Assembly (NCBI GenBank): GCA_031279175.1
Contig: JAITJA010000176.1
Location: forward strand, 1 to 7,505
Direction: 5' to 3'
Length of the DNA: 7,505 bases
Source of the DNA: Odoribacteraceae bacterium
GTDB taxonomy: Bacteria > Bacteroidota > Bacteroidia > Bacteroidales > Marinifilaceae
The notes beneath the pieces were generated by a model that was not told the origin of the DNA, searched no databases, and worked only from the letters and a program-made list of their open reading frames with translations. Position 1 is the stretch's first letter; each line of letters begins with the position of its first letter. Below, one piece after another: positions 1 to 6,686 of this stretch. The position numbers and the translations under genes were made by a program.

Positions 1-219
1 ATGTTCCGGAACAATGGCTCAATGTTCCGGAACAATGGCCCAATGTCCCGGGACAATTGCCCAATGTTCCGGGACAATGGCTCATTGTCCCGGGACAATG
101 GCCCAATGTTCCGGGACAATTGCTCATTGTCCCGGGACAATGGCTCATTGTCCCGGGACAATGGCTCAATGTCCCGGGACAATGGTCCATTGTCCCGGGA
201 CAATTGCCCGTTGTCCCGG
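1..219. repeat. Tandem array of 21-bp palindrome-centred repeats
   Basis: Ten complete 21-bp units start at 1, 22, 43, 64, 85, 106, 127, 148, 169 and 190, with a broken eleventh at 211-219. The period is exactly 21 with no indels. Each unit carries a dyad plus a short spacer (mostly GGCTCA, GGCCCA or TGCCCA). The units at 85, 127 and 148 form a perfect 18-bp palindrome with their neighbouring bases (core ATTGTCCCGGGACAAT). The units at 1 and 22 have TGTTCCGGAACA, also a perfect palindrome, because both arms changed together. The units at 64 and 106 are intermediate (TTCC against GGGA), which in RNA would still fold through a G-U pair. Because 21 is a multiple of three and the units contain no stop, all frames read open as heptapeptide repeats, but nothing else suggests coding. 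Two helical turns per unit would place all dyads on one face of the DNA. The array begins at the window edge, so its length is unknown. Function is not known to me. Confidence 0.95.
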
Positions 220-493
220 TGAAAATCGTCGTGAAATCCTCCCCGGGAGCGGCGCGGTGTTCACTATCCCGCTTGCAAAAGACGCGTTTCCACTTGGACG
301 CCCGGTACGCGCGCCTGTCTCCCCGTCGCGTTGCCTCGCGCGGACGTCCCGCCAGCGCGTGGGGCGCGCGACGCGCCATGCCACTCCCCCCGGGCTCCCG
401 CTTCAACCCGCTGACGCTTGCAGGTTAAATTCCCGACGCTACCCGTGCCGGTCATGAAATTTTATTACTTTCGTGCCGAAAAATCAAAATAGC
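220..493. other. GC-rich intergenic region, no gene recognised
   Basis: This stretch lies between the repeat array and rnr. Two + strand frames and two - strand frames stay open through parts of it, but their products are Arg/Pro/Ala-rich, resemble nothing I know and partly run out of the repeat array, so I treat them as chance ORFs in GC-rich DNA. A short GC stem, GCGCGT at 355-360 pairing with ACGCGC at 371-376, has no following T-tract. The last 40 bases before rnr are AT-richer and probably hold its promoter. I see no tRNA; the TTAAATT segment near 425 is not flanked by a pairing T-stem. Confidence 0.6.
466..473 (+). promoter_or_regulatory. Possible Bacteroidota -7 element for rnr (weak)
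   Basis: TACTTTCG matches five of the six fixed positions of the Bacteroidota -7 consensus TAnnTTTG and sits in a locally AT-rich patch 20 bp before the ATG at 494. No TTG-type -33 element is present at the usual distance, so this is only a candidate. If real, transcription would start near 480, downstream of the GTG at 473, which favours the ATG at 494 as the rnr start. Confidence 0.25.
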
Positions 494-2743
494 ATGTCCA
501 AGAAAAACAAGAAAGCCGGGACGTATACCGGGAAAAAAGACCTCCGCGCGCGGCTTTCCGCCGTGTTCGACGAGAATCCCACGCGACACTATAATTACAA
601 GCAACTATCGCGCCTGCTCGACGTGAAGGACGCGAACATGAAACGCCTGATCATCGAGATCCTCAACGCGATGAAACAAGAAGGCACGCTGGCGGAATAT
701 CCCACCGGCTCGTTTGTACTCAAGTATCCCACCGTGCACGTCACCGGCGTCATCGACATGACCGCGAAAGGCACGGCATACCTCGTCTCCGACGAGATCG
801 CCGAGGACCTCTTTATCCCGCAAGTCGGCCTTAAACACGCGCTGAACGGCGACCGGGTGAAGGTCGTCGTCTATGCCCGTAACAAGCGCCGGCGGCCGGA
901 AGGAGAGGTGGTCGAGATCCTCGAGCGGAAACGAGACACGTTCGTCGGCATCGTGCAGGTGTCTCGCTATCACGCTTTCCTGTCCCCCTCCGGCAAGCAA
1001 CTCCCGTATGACGTTTTTATCCCGCTTGACGAGCTGAACGGGGCCAAGAGCGGGGAAAAGGTGGTGGTGAAGATCACGGAATGGCTCGAGAACCAGAGAA
1101 ATCCCGTGGGGAAAGTCATCGAGGTGCTCGGCCGGCCCGGTAATAACGACGCGGAGATGAACGCGATCATGGCCGAGTTCGATCTTCCCGTCCATTTTCC
1201 CGTCGCCGTCGAGCGCGCCGCCTGCAAGATAAACGCCGGTATAGACGCGGACGAGATTTCGCGCCGCCGGGACTTTCGCCCGGTGACGACCTTCACGATA
1301 GATCCCGTTGACGCCAAGGATTTTGACGACGCGTTATCGCTTCGCCCGCTCGCGAACGGTCGTTGGGAGGTGGGCGTGCATATCGCCGACGTGAGCCATT
1401 ACGTGACGCCCGATACACCGCTCGACCGGGAGGCGCTCGCGCGGGCAACGTCCGTCTATCTCGTCGATCGCACGATCCCGATGCTCCCGGAACACCTCTC
1501 GAACGGCCTTTGCTCGCTACGGCCGGGCGAGGAAAAGCTCTGCTTCTCGGTTGTCTTCGAGATGGACGGGGACGCGCGCGTGTTGTCGCGCTGGTTCGGG
1601 CGGACGGTGATCCGCTCGGATAGACGCTTTACCTACGAGGAGGTGCAGGAGATGATCGATGGCGGCGAGGGCGACTTTAAACCGGATATCGTCGTCCTGA
1701 ATGATCTCGCGCGTAAACTGCGGGAGGAACGGTTTAACGCCGGGGCTATCGATTTCGATCGACCGGAAGCGCGCTTCGAGATGGCCGCGGACGGGAAACC
1801 GCTGGCAGTGACTTTTAAACGTTCGCGAGAGGCAAACAAGCTTATCGAGGAGTTCATGCTGCTCGCCAACAGGAGCGTGGCCGAACGCGTGGGGAAGGTC
1901 GAGGCCGGGGAACGCGCCAAGACGTTCGTTTATCGCGTGCATGACACGCCGGACCCCGGGAAGTTCGCCAATTTTAGTCGCCTCGTCGCCAGCTTTGGTT
2001 ATCGCCTGCGCGCCTCGTCACCCCGCGCGCTCTCGACCGCTATCAACAAGCTGATGAATGACGTGAAGGGGAAACCCTACCAGGGTATGGTCGAGATTCT
2101 CGCCATCCGGGTGATGGCCCGCGCCGTCTATTCCACGGAAAATATCGGGCACTACGGGCTCGCTTTTGACTATTACTCCCATTTTACTTCCCCGATCCGC
2201 CGCTATCCCGATATCATGACCCATCGCCTCTTGCAACGGTACATGGATGGCGCTCGCTCGGCCAATGTCGCGATGTACGAGGAACGCTGCAAGCATTGTT
2301 CGGAGATGGAGCAGGTGGCCGTTAACGCCGAACGCGCGTCTGTCAAGTACAAGCAGGTCGAGTTCCTCGCCGACAAGCTCGGGGAGATCTTTAACGGTAC
2401 GATCTCCGGGGTGGCACAGTGGGGCTTCTATGTCGAACTGAATGATAGCCTCATCGAGGGCCTCGTCTCGATAACTGAACTCGAGGACGATTACTACGAG
2501 TTTGACGAGGAGAATTATTGCATCATCGGGCGAAATCATCGCGAGACGTATCGCCTCGGTGACCCGATTGTCGTCCGCGTGACGCGCGCGGATCTCATGA
2601 CGCGACAACTCGATTTTACCCTCGCCAGTAATGAACAACGCGAGAAGATCACGGGTGGTACCACCGCGAATCAACGGCATCTCAGGCGGGGAACCCGGGG
2701 CAGAAGACGAGAGAAGGAGATGAAGACCGGAAGAAAACGATAA
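494..2743 (+). CDS. rnr: Ribonuclease R (3'-5' exoribonuclease, RNB family)
   Basis: Processive, hydrolytic 3'-to-5' exoribonuclease of the RNase II/R family, cytoplasmic; the family degrades structured RNA and acts in rRNA and tmRNA quality control and mRNA turnover. From the ATG at 494 the product is 749 residues, typical for RNase R. Domains in order: N-terminal winged helix (about 15-75), cold-shock/OB domains (about 83-240; one includes HVTGVIDMTAKGTAYLVSD), the RNB catalytic domain (about 250-595), an S1 domain (about 628-711) and a basic tail (about 712-749) rich in Arg and Lys. The catalytic metal-binding motif DPVDAKDFDDA begins at residue 270, giving Asp270, Asp276, Asp278 and Asp279, spaced as in Escherichia coli RNase R. 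The RNB motif HFTSPIRRYPD is at about 563-573. A GTG at 473 in the same frame would add seven residues, but MSKKNKK at 494 is the more usual start. The gene probably heads an operon with cstA. The identification is secure; the start is less certain. Confidence 0.97.
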   Translation: MSKKNKKAGTYTGKKDLRARLSAVFDENPTRHYNYKQLSRLLDVKDANMKRLIIEILNAMKQEGTLAEYPTGSFVLKYPTVHVTGVIDMTAKGTAYLVSDEIAEDLFIPQVGLKHALNGDRVKVVVYARNKRRRPEGEVVEILERKRDTFVGIVQVSRYHAFLSPSGKQLPYDVFIPLDELNGAKSGEKVVVKITEWLENQRNPVGKVIEVLGRPGNNDAEMNAIMAEFDLPVHFPVAVERAACKINAGIDADEISRRRDFRPVTTFTIDPVDAKDFDDALSLRPLANGRWEVGVHIADVSHYVTPDTPLDREALARATSVYLVDRTIPMLPEHLSNGLCSLRPGEEKLCFSVVFEMDGDARVLSRWFGRTVIRSDRRFTYEEVQEMIDGGEGDFKPDIVVLNDLARKLREERFNAGAIDFDRPEARFEMAADGKPLAVTFKRSREANKLIEEFMLLANRSVAERVGKVEAGERAKTFVYRVHDTPDPGKFANFSRLVASFGYRLRASSPRALSTAINKLMNDVKGKPYQGMVEILAIRVMARAVYSTENIGHYGLAFDYYSHFTSPIRRYPDIMTHRLLQRYMDGARSANVAMYEERCKHCSEMEQVAVNAERASVKYKQVEFLADKLGEIFNGTISGVAQWGFYVELNDSLIEGLVSITELEDDYYEFDEENYCIIGRNHRETYRLGDPIVVRVTRADLMTRQLDFTLASNEQREKITGGTTANQRHLRRGTRGRRREKEMKTGRKR

Positions 2744-2755
2744 CGCGCGCGCACG

Positions 2756-4216
2756 GTGATCACGTTTGTCCTCTTTACCGGTTTGCTTGTCGCTGCTTAT
2801 TTCGTGCACGGCAGGTTTCTCGCGCGCTTCTTTGGCGTCGACCCGCGTCGCGAAACACCCGTCCGGCGCCTCGCGGATGGCGTGGACTACCAGGAGCTTA
2901 AACCGTGGCGATTGTTTGTTATCCAGTTTTTGAATATTGCCGGGCTCGGTCCAATATTCGGGGCGGTGCTCGGGGCTGCTTACGGCCCGGCAGCTTACCT
3001 GTGGATCTTCCTCGGCTGTATACTCGCCGGGACGGTCCACGATTTCTTCGCCGCCATGCTCTCGCTCAGGCACGACGGCATGAGTCTTCCCGATGTCGTC
3101 GGGAGGTATCTCGGTCGGCACGCCCGCCGGTTCATGACTCTCTTCACGGCTATCCTCCTCGTCGCCGTGGGCGTTTCTTTTGTTAACGGTCCTGCCGACT
3201 TGCTCGCGCACCTGACCGGCATTGAACCCGGGTGGTGGCTGCATGTCATCTTTGCTTATTATATTCTCGCTACCCTCTTGCCCGTTAACAAGATTATCGG
3301 CAAGATCTACCCGTTCATGGGCGCCGCGTTGATCTTCATGGCCATTGGTATTGGCGCTTGCCTCCTCGTCGGCGGGTTCTCCGGCACGCTTCACCTCCCC
3401 GAGCTGTCTCTCGACGCTTTCAAGAACATGCACGACCGGCCGGACGAGAATATTCTCTTCCCGATGATGTTTATCGTGATTTCTTGCGGCGCGATCTCCG
3501 GGTTTCACGCCACGCAGTCTCCCATGATGGCTCGCTGCACGGGTAACGAGCGGTACGCGCGCCCCGTGTTCTATGGCGCGATGATTTCCGAGGGGATCGT
3601 CGCCATGATCTGGGCTACCGCCGCCATGACTTTTTTCGGCGGGGCCGAGGCTCTGAATGTCGCCGCCGCCGACGGGAAGACGCCCGCGATCATTGTCAAC
3701 GAGATCTGTAACACGTGGCTCGGGAAGGCCGGGGCGATCATCGCGATTGTCGGCGTTGTCGTCTGCCCCATCACTTCCGGTGATACCGCCTTCCGCGGCA
3801 CGCGCCTGATTGTCGCCGACGCGTTGCGCGTGAGCCAGAAACCGTTACGGGCGCGTTTGCTGCTCTCCACTCCCGTGTTCGTCGCGGCCTATTTTCTCTG
3901 CCGCTTTGATTTTTCTACCATCTGGAAATATGTCGGCATAAGTAATCAGGTGCTCGCGACCGTCACGCTCTGGACAATCTCCGCGTATCTCTACCGGGCG
4001 CGGAAACCTCACTGGATTACTTCTGTCCCGGCAACGTTCTTGACTACCGTCTGCACGACGTATATTCTCGTTGCCCCGTATCGCGTCGGTGGTCTCGCTC
4101 TGCTTCCTGCTGTCGGCTACCCGGTGGGTATCCTTGCCGGTATTGCTTTCCTGTGGCTTTTTCTCTCCAGGGCAAAAAACGCCTGTTCTCCACAGGGCAA
4201 AGAACTCCTTAATTAA
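2756..4216 (+). CDS. cstA: Carbon starvation protein CstA family transporter, short form
   Basis: Polytopic inner-membrane transporter of the CstA family. Characterised relatives take up pyruvate or peptides during carbon limitation; the substrate here cannot be told from sequence. The 486-residue product is clearly shorter than the roughly 700-residue E. coli CstA and matches the shorter form usual in Bacteroidota. Visible family signatures are NIAGLGPIFGA (60-70), the HDFF segment with following LRHDGMSLPD (95-113), SGFHATQSP (248-256) and TSGDTAFRGTRL (340-351). Hydrophobic membrane segments recur along the chain: about 1-20, 55-75, 80-100, 127-145, 163-178, 187-206, 236-250, 272-295, 325-340, 369-382, 396-412, 422-440 and 446-470. 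The start is a GTG 12 bp after the rnr stop; no earlier in-frame start exists after that stop, and MITF is a usual family N-terminus. It ends 3 bp before the next gene, so co-transcription with both neighbours is likely. No LytS/LytT-type regulator is in the window. Confidence 0.93.
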   Translation: MITFVLFTGLLVAAYFVHGRFLARFFGVDPRRETPVRRLADGVDYQELKPWRLFVIQFLNIAGLGPIFGAVLGAAYGPAAYLWIFLGCILAGTVHDFFAAMLSLRHDGMSLPDVVGRYLGRHARRFMTLFTAILLVAVGVSFVNGPADLLAHLTGIEPGWWLHVIFAYYILATLLPVNKIIGKIYPFMGAALIFMAIGIGACLLVGGFSGTLHLPELSLDAFKNMHDRPDENILFPMMFIVISCGAISGFHATQSPMMARCTGNERYARPVFYGAMISEGIVAMIWATAAMTFFGGAEALNVAAADGKTPAIIVNEICNTWLGKAGAIIAIVGVVVCPITSGDTAFRGTRLIVADALRVSQKPLRARLLLSTPVFVAAYFLCRFDFSTIWKYVGISNQVLATVTLWTISAYLYRARKPHWITSVPATFLTTVCTTYILVAPYRVGGLALLPAVGYPVGILAGIAFLWLFLSRAKNACSPQGKELLN

Positions 4217-4219
4217 GAT

Positions 4220-5167
4220 ATGATGAAGCGCGCGTTTATCCTTGTTGTCGTCGTCGTGATCGTTCTGCTCCCCGCGTCGCTTCGCGGGCAGACCGCCCCG
4301 GCGCTTTTCCTCACGCTTCCCGCTGACGCTCGTTCTTCTGGCATGGGCGGCGGTGGTGCTGCCATCCCCGGTGGCGCTTTTAGTATTTTTCACGCCCCGT
4401 CCGCGCTCTCTCTCCCCGGGGAACGCGTGGCTGCCGGGATCAGTCGCGCCCCGTCTCTTCGCGCCCTGCTCCCGGGAGGATACCTGGACGCTGCCGCCGT
4501 TGCCCTGCGCGTGAACGACCGCGCGGGCGTGGCAGCCGGGTTTCGCCGTCGATCTCACCCGCGCGTGGAGAGCCTGGATAATAACGGGCAGCCCGTCGGC
4601 ACGATACATCCCGTCGAGTGGGCCACCGAGATCGCGTACGCTTACCGCCTCCCTGCCGGCCTGGGATTCTCCGTCACCGGGCGATACACTCACCTGAATG
4701 TTACCGGTGAGGCCGTCGGCGCGCTGGCCCTCGACGCGGGCATGTATTATCGCGAGTTGTTTCTTTCGCTCCCCGGCGCCACGTGGGCTATCGCTTTCCA
4801 CGCGGAGAATCTCGCCAGCAAGATCACGCGCGACGCCTATCTCCCCGCGCGCGCCACTCTCGGCGGGGCTATCGCGCTGCCCGTTTCCGACGGTGAACTT
4901 GCCGGTAGTCTCGACCTTGTTTATACTTTTATCCCCGCCCGGTCCGCGCACATGGAGACGGCTGTCGGCGCGGAATATAACCTCCGCTACTGGTCGTTGC
5001 GCGCCGGGTATCGCGACGGCGGCGGCCACAAGGGGATCGATGACCACGCCTCTGTCGGGTGCACCGCCCGCCTTCTCCCCGTCGCCGTTCACTTCGCGTA
5101 CTGGATCACTTCCCCCTCCAGCGCCCTGAAAAACACGTGGCAACTCTCTCTCGATTTCTCCTGGTGA
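4220..5167 (+). CDS. PorV/LptO-family outer-membrane beta-barrel protein
   Basis: Predicted secreted 315-residue protein. An N-terminal signal peptide runs from MMKRA through a long Val/Ile/Leu core (about 7-18) to LRG, with cleavage likely before QTAP (residue 24). The mature start carries LPADARSSGMGGGGAA (33-48), the hallmark of PorV/PorQ proteins. A middle segment with DNNGQPVGTIHPVEWATEIA followed by a YRL...GRYTHLNVTG stretch matches the PorV pattern of an acidic turn, a GT.xP[NV]E segment and an RY strand. The chain ends in Phe-Ser-Trp, an aromatic C-terminus typical of outer-membrane barrels inserted by BamA. PorV (LptO) works with the type IX secretion system in sorting and surface attachment of secreted proteins. 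This copy is shorter than typical PorV (about 390 residues) and has no T9SS genes beside it, so I call it a family paralogue rather than PorV itself. It starts 3 bp after the cstA stop and is probably in that operon. Its last bases and 10 bp beyond the stop recur at 6754-6837. Confidence 0.82.
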   Translation: MMKRAFILVVVVVIVLLPASLRGQTAPALFLTLPADARSSGMGGGGAAIPGGAFSIFHAPSALSLPGERVAAGISRAPSLRALLPGGYLDAAAVALRVNDRAGVAAGFRRRSHPRVESLDNNGQPVGTIHPVEWATEIAYAYRLPAGLGFSVTGRYTHLNVTGEAVGALALDAGMYYRELFLSLPGATWAIAFHAENLASKITRDAYLPARATLGGAIALPVSDGELAGSLDLVYTFIPARSAHMETAVGAEYNLRYWSLRAGYRDGGGHKGIDDHASVGCTARLLPVAVHFAYWITSPSSALKNTWQLSLDFSW

Positions 5168-5175
5168 CGTCAGGC
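5091..5175 (+). repeat. Direct repeat, left copy (tail of PorV-like gene)
   Basis: This stretch encodes the last 25 residues of the PorV-like protein and its stop, plus 8 bp beyond. It aligns with 6754-6837. The final 56 bases (5120-5175) are identical to 6782-6837, including the TGA stop and the palindrome TGACGTCA (5165-5172). The first 29 bases carry several substitutions and one extra base relative to the right copy. The two copies bracket the LRR gene. Confidence 0.95.
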
Positions 5176-5235
5176 GTTGCCATGTTTTTCTTTCGCGTGA
5201 GGCAAAAGAACAACCGCGCGACAGGAAAGAATTTT

Positions 5236-5243
5236 TACATTTG
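5236..5243 (+). promoter_or_regulatory. Bacteroidota -7 promoter element (TACATTTG) for the LRR gene
   Basis: TACATTTG matches the Bacteroidota housekeeping -7 consensus TAnnTTTG at every fixed position and is followed by GCA, as often seen. It sits in an AT-rich patch 47 bp before the LRR start codon, which would give a transcription start near 5250 and a leader of about 40 bases. I find no TTG -33 motif at the usual 19-21 bp spacing upstream (that region reads CAACCGCGCG), so strength may depend on another factor. It suggests that the LRR gene is transcribed separately from the upstream operon. Confidence 0.55.
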
Positions 5244-5290
5244 CAGTGTGAGCTATAAAGCATGAACGTAAAGTATCATGAACACGAAGA

Positions 5291-6676
5291 ATGGATAACA
5301 AGTACTATAATATCGCGAATATGGAAGACTCTGGATTCTTAAGGATTTTTACTCGTCAAACCAAACAGGAGGAAACAAGGGACACGCTAACTCCTGTTGA
5401 CTCTACCGGTACGCGCGCCCCGCTACAGGATGATATTCTGTCCCCAAATCACGCGTTCTCCGAGAACGAGGACGGTACACGTACCCTGACGCTCTTTTCT
5501 CACTTCCCGCGCGGCAGGAAGGAGAAGGGTTTTTATCGCGGCAGCCTGAATATTGACAATATCCCGGAGCTTGCCGATAGCGCTTTCGCCGCCTCGGTGA
5601 CAACACTCGTGATCCGGGGAGAGGCCATCGCGGCTCGCGATATAAAGTGCATAAAGAAATATAGAGCCTCGAACGGCGGCGTGCTCCCGGGGTTGACCCG
5701 TGTCTCGTTGCCGGACTTCGCGGGTGAGATCCCGAACCTGGGACACGAGTATGAGCCTAACGCGTGGTTAGAGCGTTTCGAGGCGCCTATGGCGAAAAGT
5801 GTCGGGTATATCGCGTTTAATAATTGCACGGGATTGGTCTCTGTTGATTTGTCGGCCGCGGAGATTATCGAGGAACGTGCGTTCGCGCGTTGCTCGCGCT
5901 TGACTACCGTTGATCTGCCGGTCGCGAGAATTGTTCATTGTCGGGCGTTCGAGCGTTGCTCGCGCTTGATTACCGTGAATCTGCCGGCCGCGAAAGTTGT
6001 CTGTTTATGGGCGTTCAAGGATTGCTCGAGCTTGACTACCGTTGATCTGCCAGTCGCGAGAATTATTCAGTCCCGGGCGTTCGAACGTTGCTCGAACTTG
6101 ACTACCGTTGATCTGCCAGCCGCGAGAATTATCCAGTCCCGGGCGTTCGAACGTTGCTCGAACTTGAAGACCATTAATCTACCGGTCGCGGAGATTATCG
6201 AGAGACGTGCTTTCAAGTATTGCTCGAGCTTGATCACCGTTGATCTGCCAGCCGCGAAAAAGATCAAGAGATACGCGTTATACGATTGTTCGCGCTTGAT
6301 CACTGTTAATTTACCGGTTGCAAAGAGTATCGGGCGCCGCGCGTTCAAGTATTGTTCAAGCTTGGCCACCGTTGACTTGCCGGCCGCGAAAACTATCGAG
6401 AGCCGCGCGTTCGAGTATTGCCCGAATTTGACCACCGTTGATCTGCCGGCCGCGAAAAAGATCAGGAACGAGGTGTTCTTCTGTTGCTCGGCCTTGAGGA
6501 CTTTGAAACTCGGTTACGCGGGGAAAGTCCGCCTGAAGGCTGATATCTTCGGAAACAAGGACAGGGACATGGCGAACATTATCGATCTTTATCTCGACGC
6601 GGCGCGAGTGCCGTCCAAAGGCAGGAGGCGATACGGGAAATACACCTGGAGGCACATTCAAACTTATATTCCATGA
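5291..6676 (+). CDS. BspA-like leucine-rich-repeat protein (LRR_5 type), no signal peptide
   Basis: 461-residue protein. Residues 160-401 form eleven consecutive 22-residue repeats built on LTTVDLPxAxxI then RAFxxCS, the BspA/LRR_5 pattern found in Bacteroidota, Treponema and Trichomonas. A divergent twelfth unit (402-423) and a short tail ending YTWRHIQTYIP look like a C-terminal cap. Residues about 86-159 contain looser LRR-like strands (TTLVIRG, LTRVSLPDF). Residues 1-85 are polar and resemble nothing I know. The family forms curved solenoids that bind proteins or host matrix and are usually secreted, but here there is no signal peptide, lipobox, membrane segment or T9SS C-terminal sorting domain, so a cytoplasmic location is the simpler reading. 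Nearly every unit has one Cys at the same position. The ATG at 5291 is the first in frame after a TGA at 5279; an ATG at 5321 is the alternative. Base composition is AT-richer than the neighbours, especially at the 5' end. Ligand and role are unknown. Confidence 0.88.
   Translation: MDNKYYNIANMEDSGFLRIFTRQTKQEETRDTLTPVDSTGTRAPLQDDILSPNHAFSENEDGTRTLTLFSHFPRGRKEKGFYRGSLNIDNIPELADSAFAASVTTLVIRGEAIAARDIKCIKKYRASNGGVLPGLTRVSLPDFAGEIPNLGHEYEPNAWLERFEAPMAKSVGYIAFNNCTGLVSVDLSAAEIIEERAFARCSRLTTVDLPVARIVHCRAFERCSRLITVNLPAAKVVCLWAFKDCSSLTTVDLPVARIIQSRAFERCSNLTTVDLPAARIIQSRAFERCSNLKTINLPVAEIIERRAFKYCSSLITVDLPAAKKIKRYALYDCSRLITVNLPVAKSIGRRAFKYCSSLATVDLPAAKTIESRAFEYCPNLTTVDLPAAKKIRNEVFFCCSALRTLKLGYAGKVRLKADIFGNKDRDMANIIDLYLDAARVPSKGRRRYGKYTWRHIQTYIP
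5768..6559 (+). repeat. 66-bp tandem repeats encoding LRR units
   Basis: Twelve 66-bp units start at 5768 and every 66 bases after it; the first and last are degenerate. All are in frame with no indels. Units at 6032-6097 and 6098-6163 differ at only two of 66 bases, both in the first half, indicating recent duplication or gene conversion. Others share long blocks around the RAFxxCS and VDLP codons. Confidence 0.92.
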
Positions 6677-6686
6677 CCGCGTGCAA

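Noticed and set aside
1..219. CRISPR array
   Set aside because: Units are contiguous 21-bp repeats with spacers of only a few near-constant bases, so there are no unique spacers and no cas genes.
415..445. tRNA T-arm-like sequence GGTTAAATTCC
   Set aside because: The flanking bases do not pair as a T-stem, the invariant C of the loop is missing, and no acceptor or anticodon arm is visible.
14..457. 147-codon and 123-codon + strand frames starting in the repeat array
   Set aside because: The first half is the 21-bp repeat read in another frame and the rest is Arg/Pro/Ala-rich sequence typical of chance frames in GC-rich non-coding DNA.
2018..3508. 496-codon open frame on the - strand across the end of rnr and the start of cstA
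   Set aside because: It lies antisense to two clear protein families in a matching codon phase and its product is a low-complexity charged sequence with no recognisable motif; GC-rich codon bias keeps such antisense frames open.
3845..5263. 472-codon open frame on the - strand over cstA and the PorV-like gene
   Set aside because: Antisense shadow of two well-supported genes, with an Arg/Gly/Glu-rich product and no fold signature.
6067..6435. Open frame on the - strand inside the LRR repeats
   Set aside because: Its 22-residue periodicity is just the reverse complement of the LRR-coding repeats; absence of stops in one unit propagates to all units.
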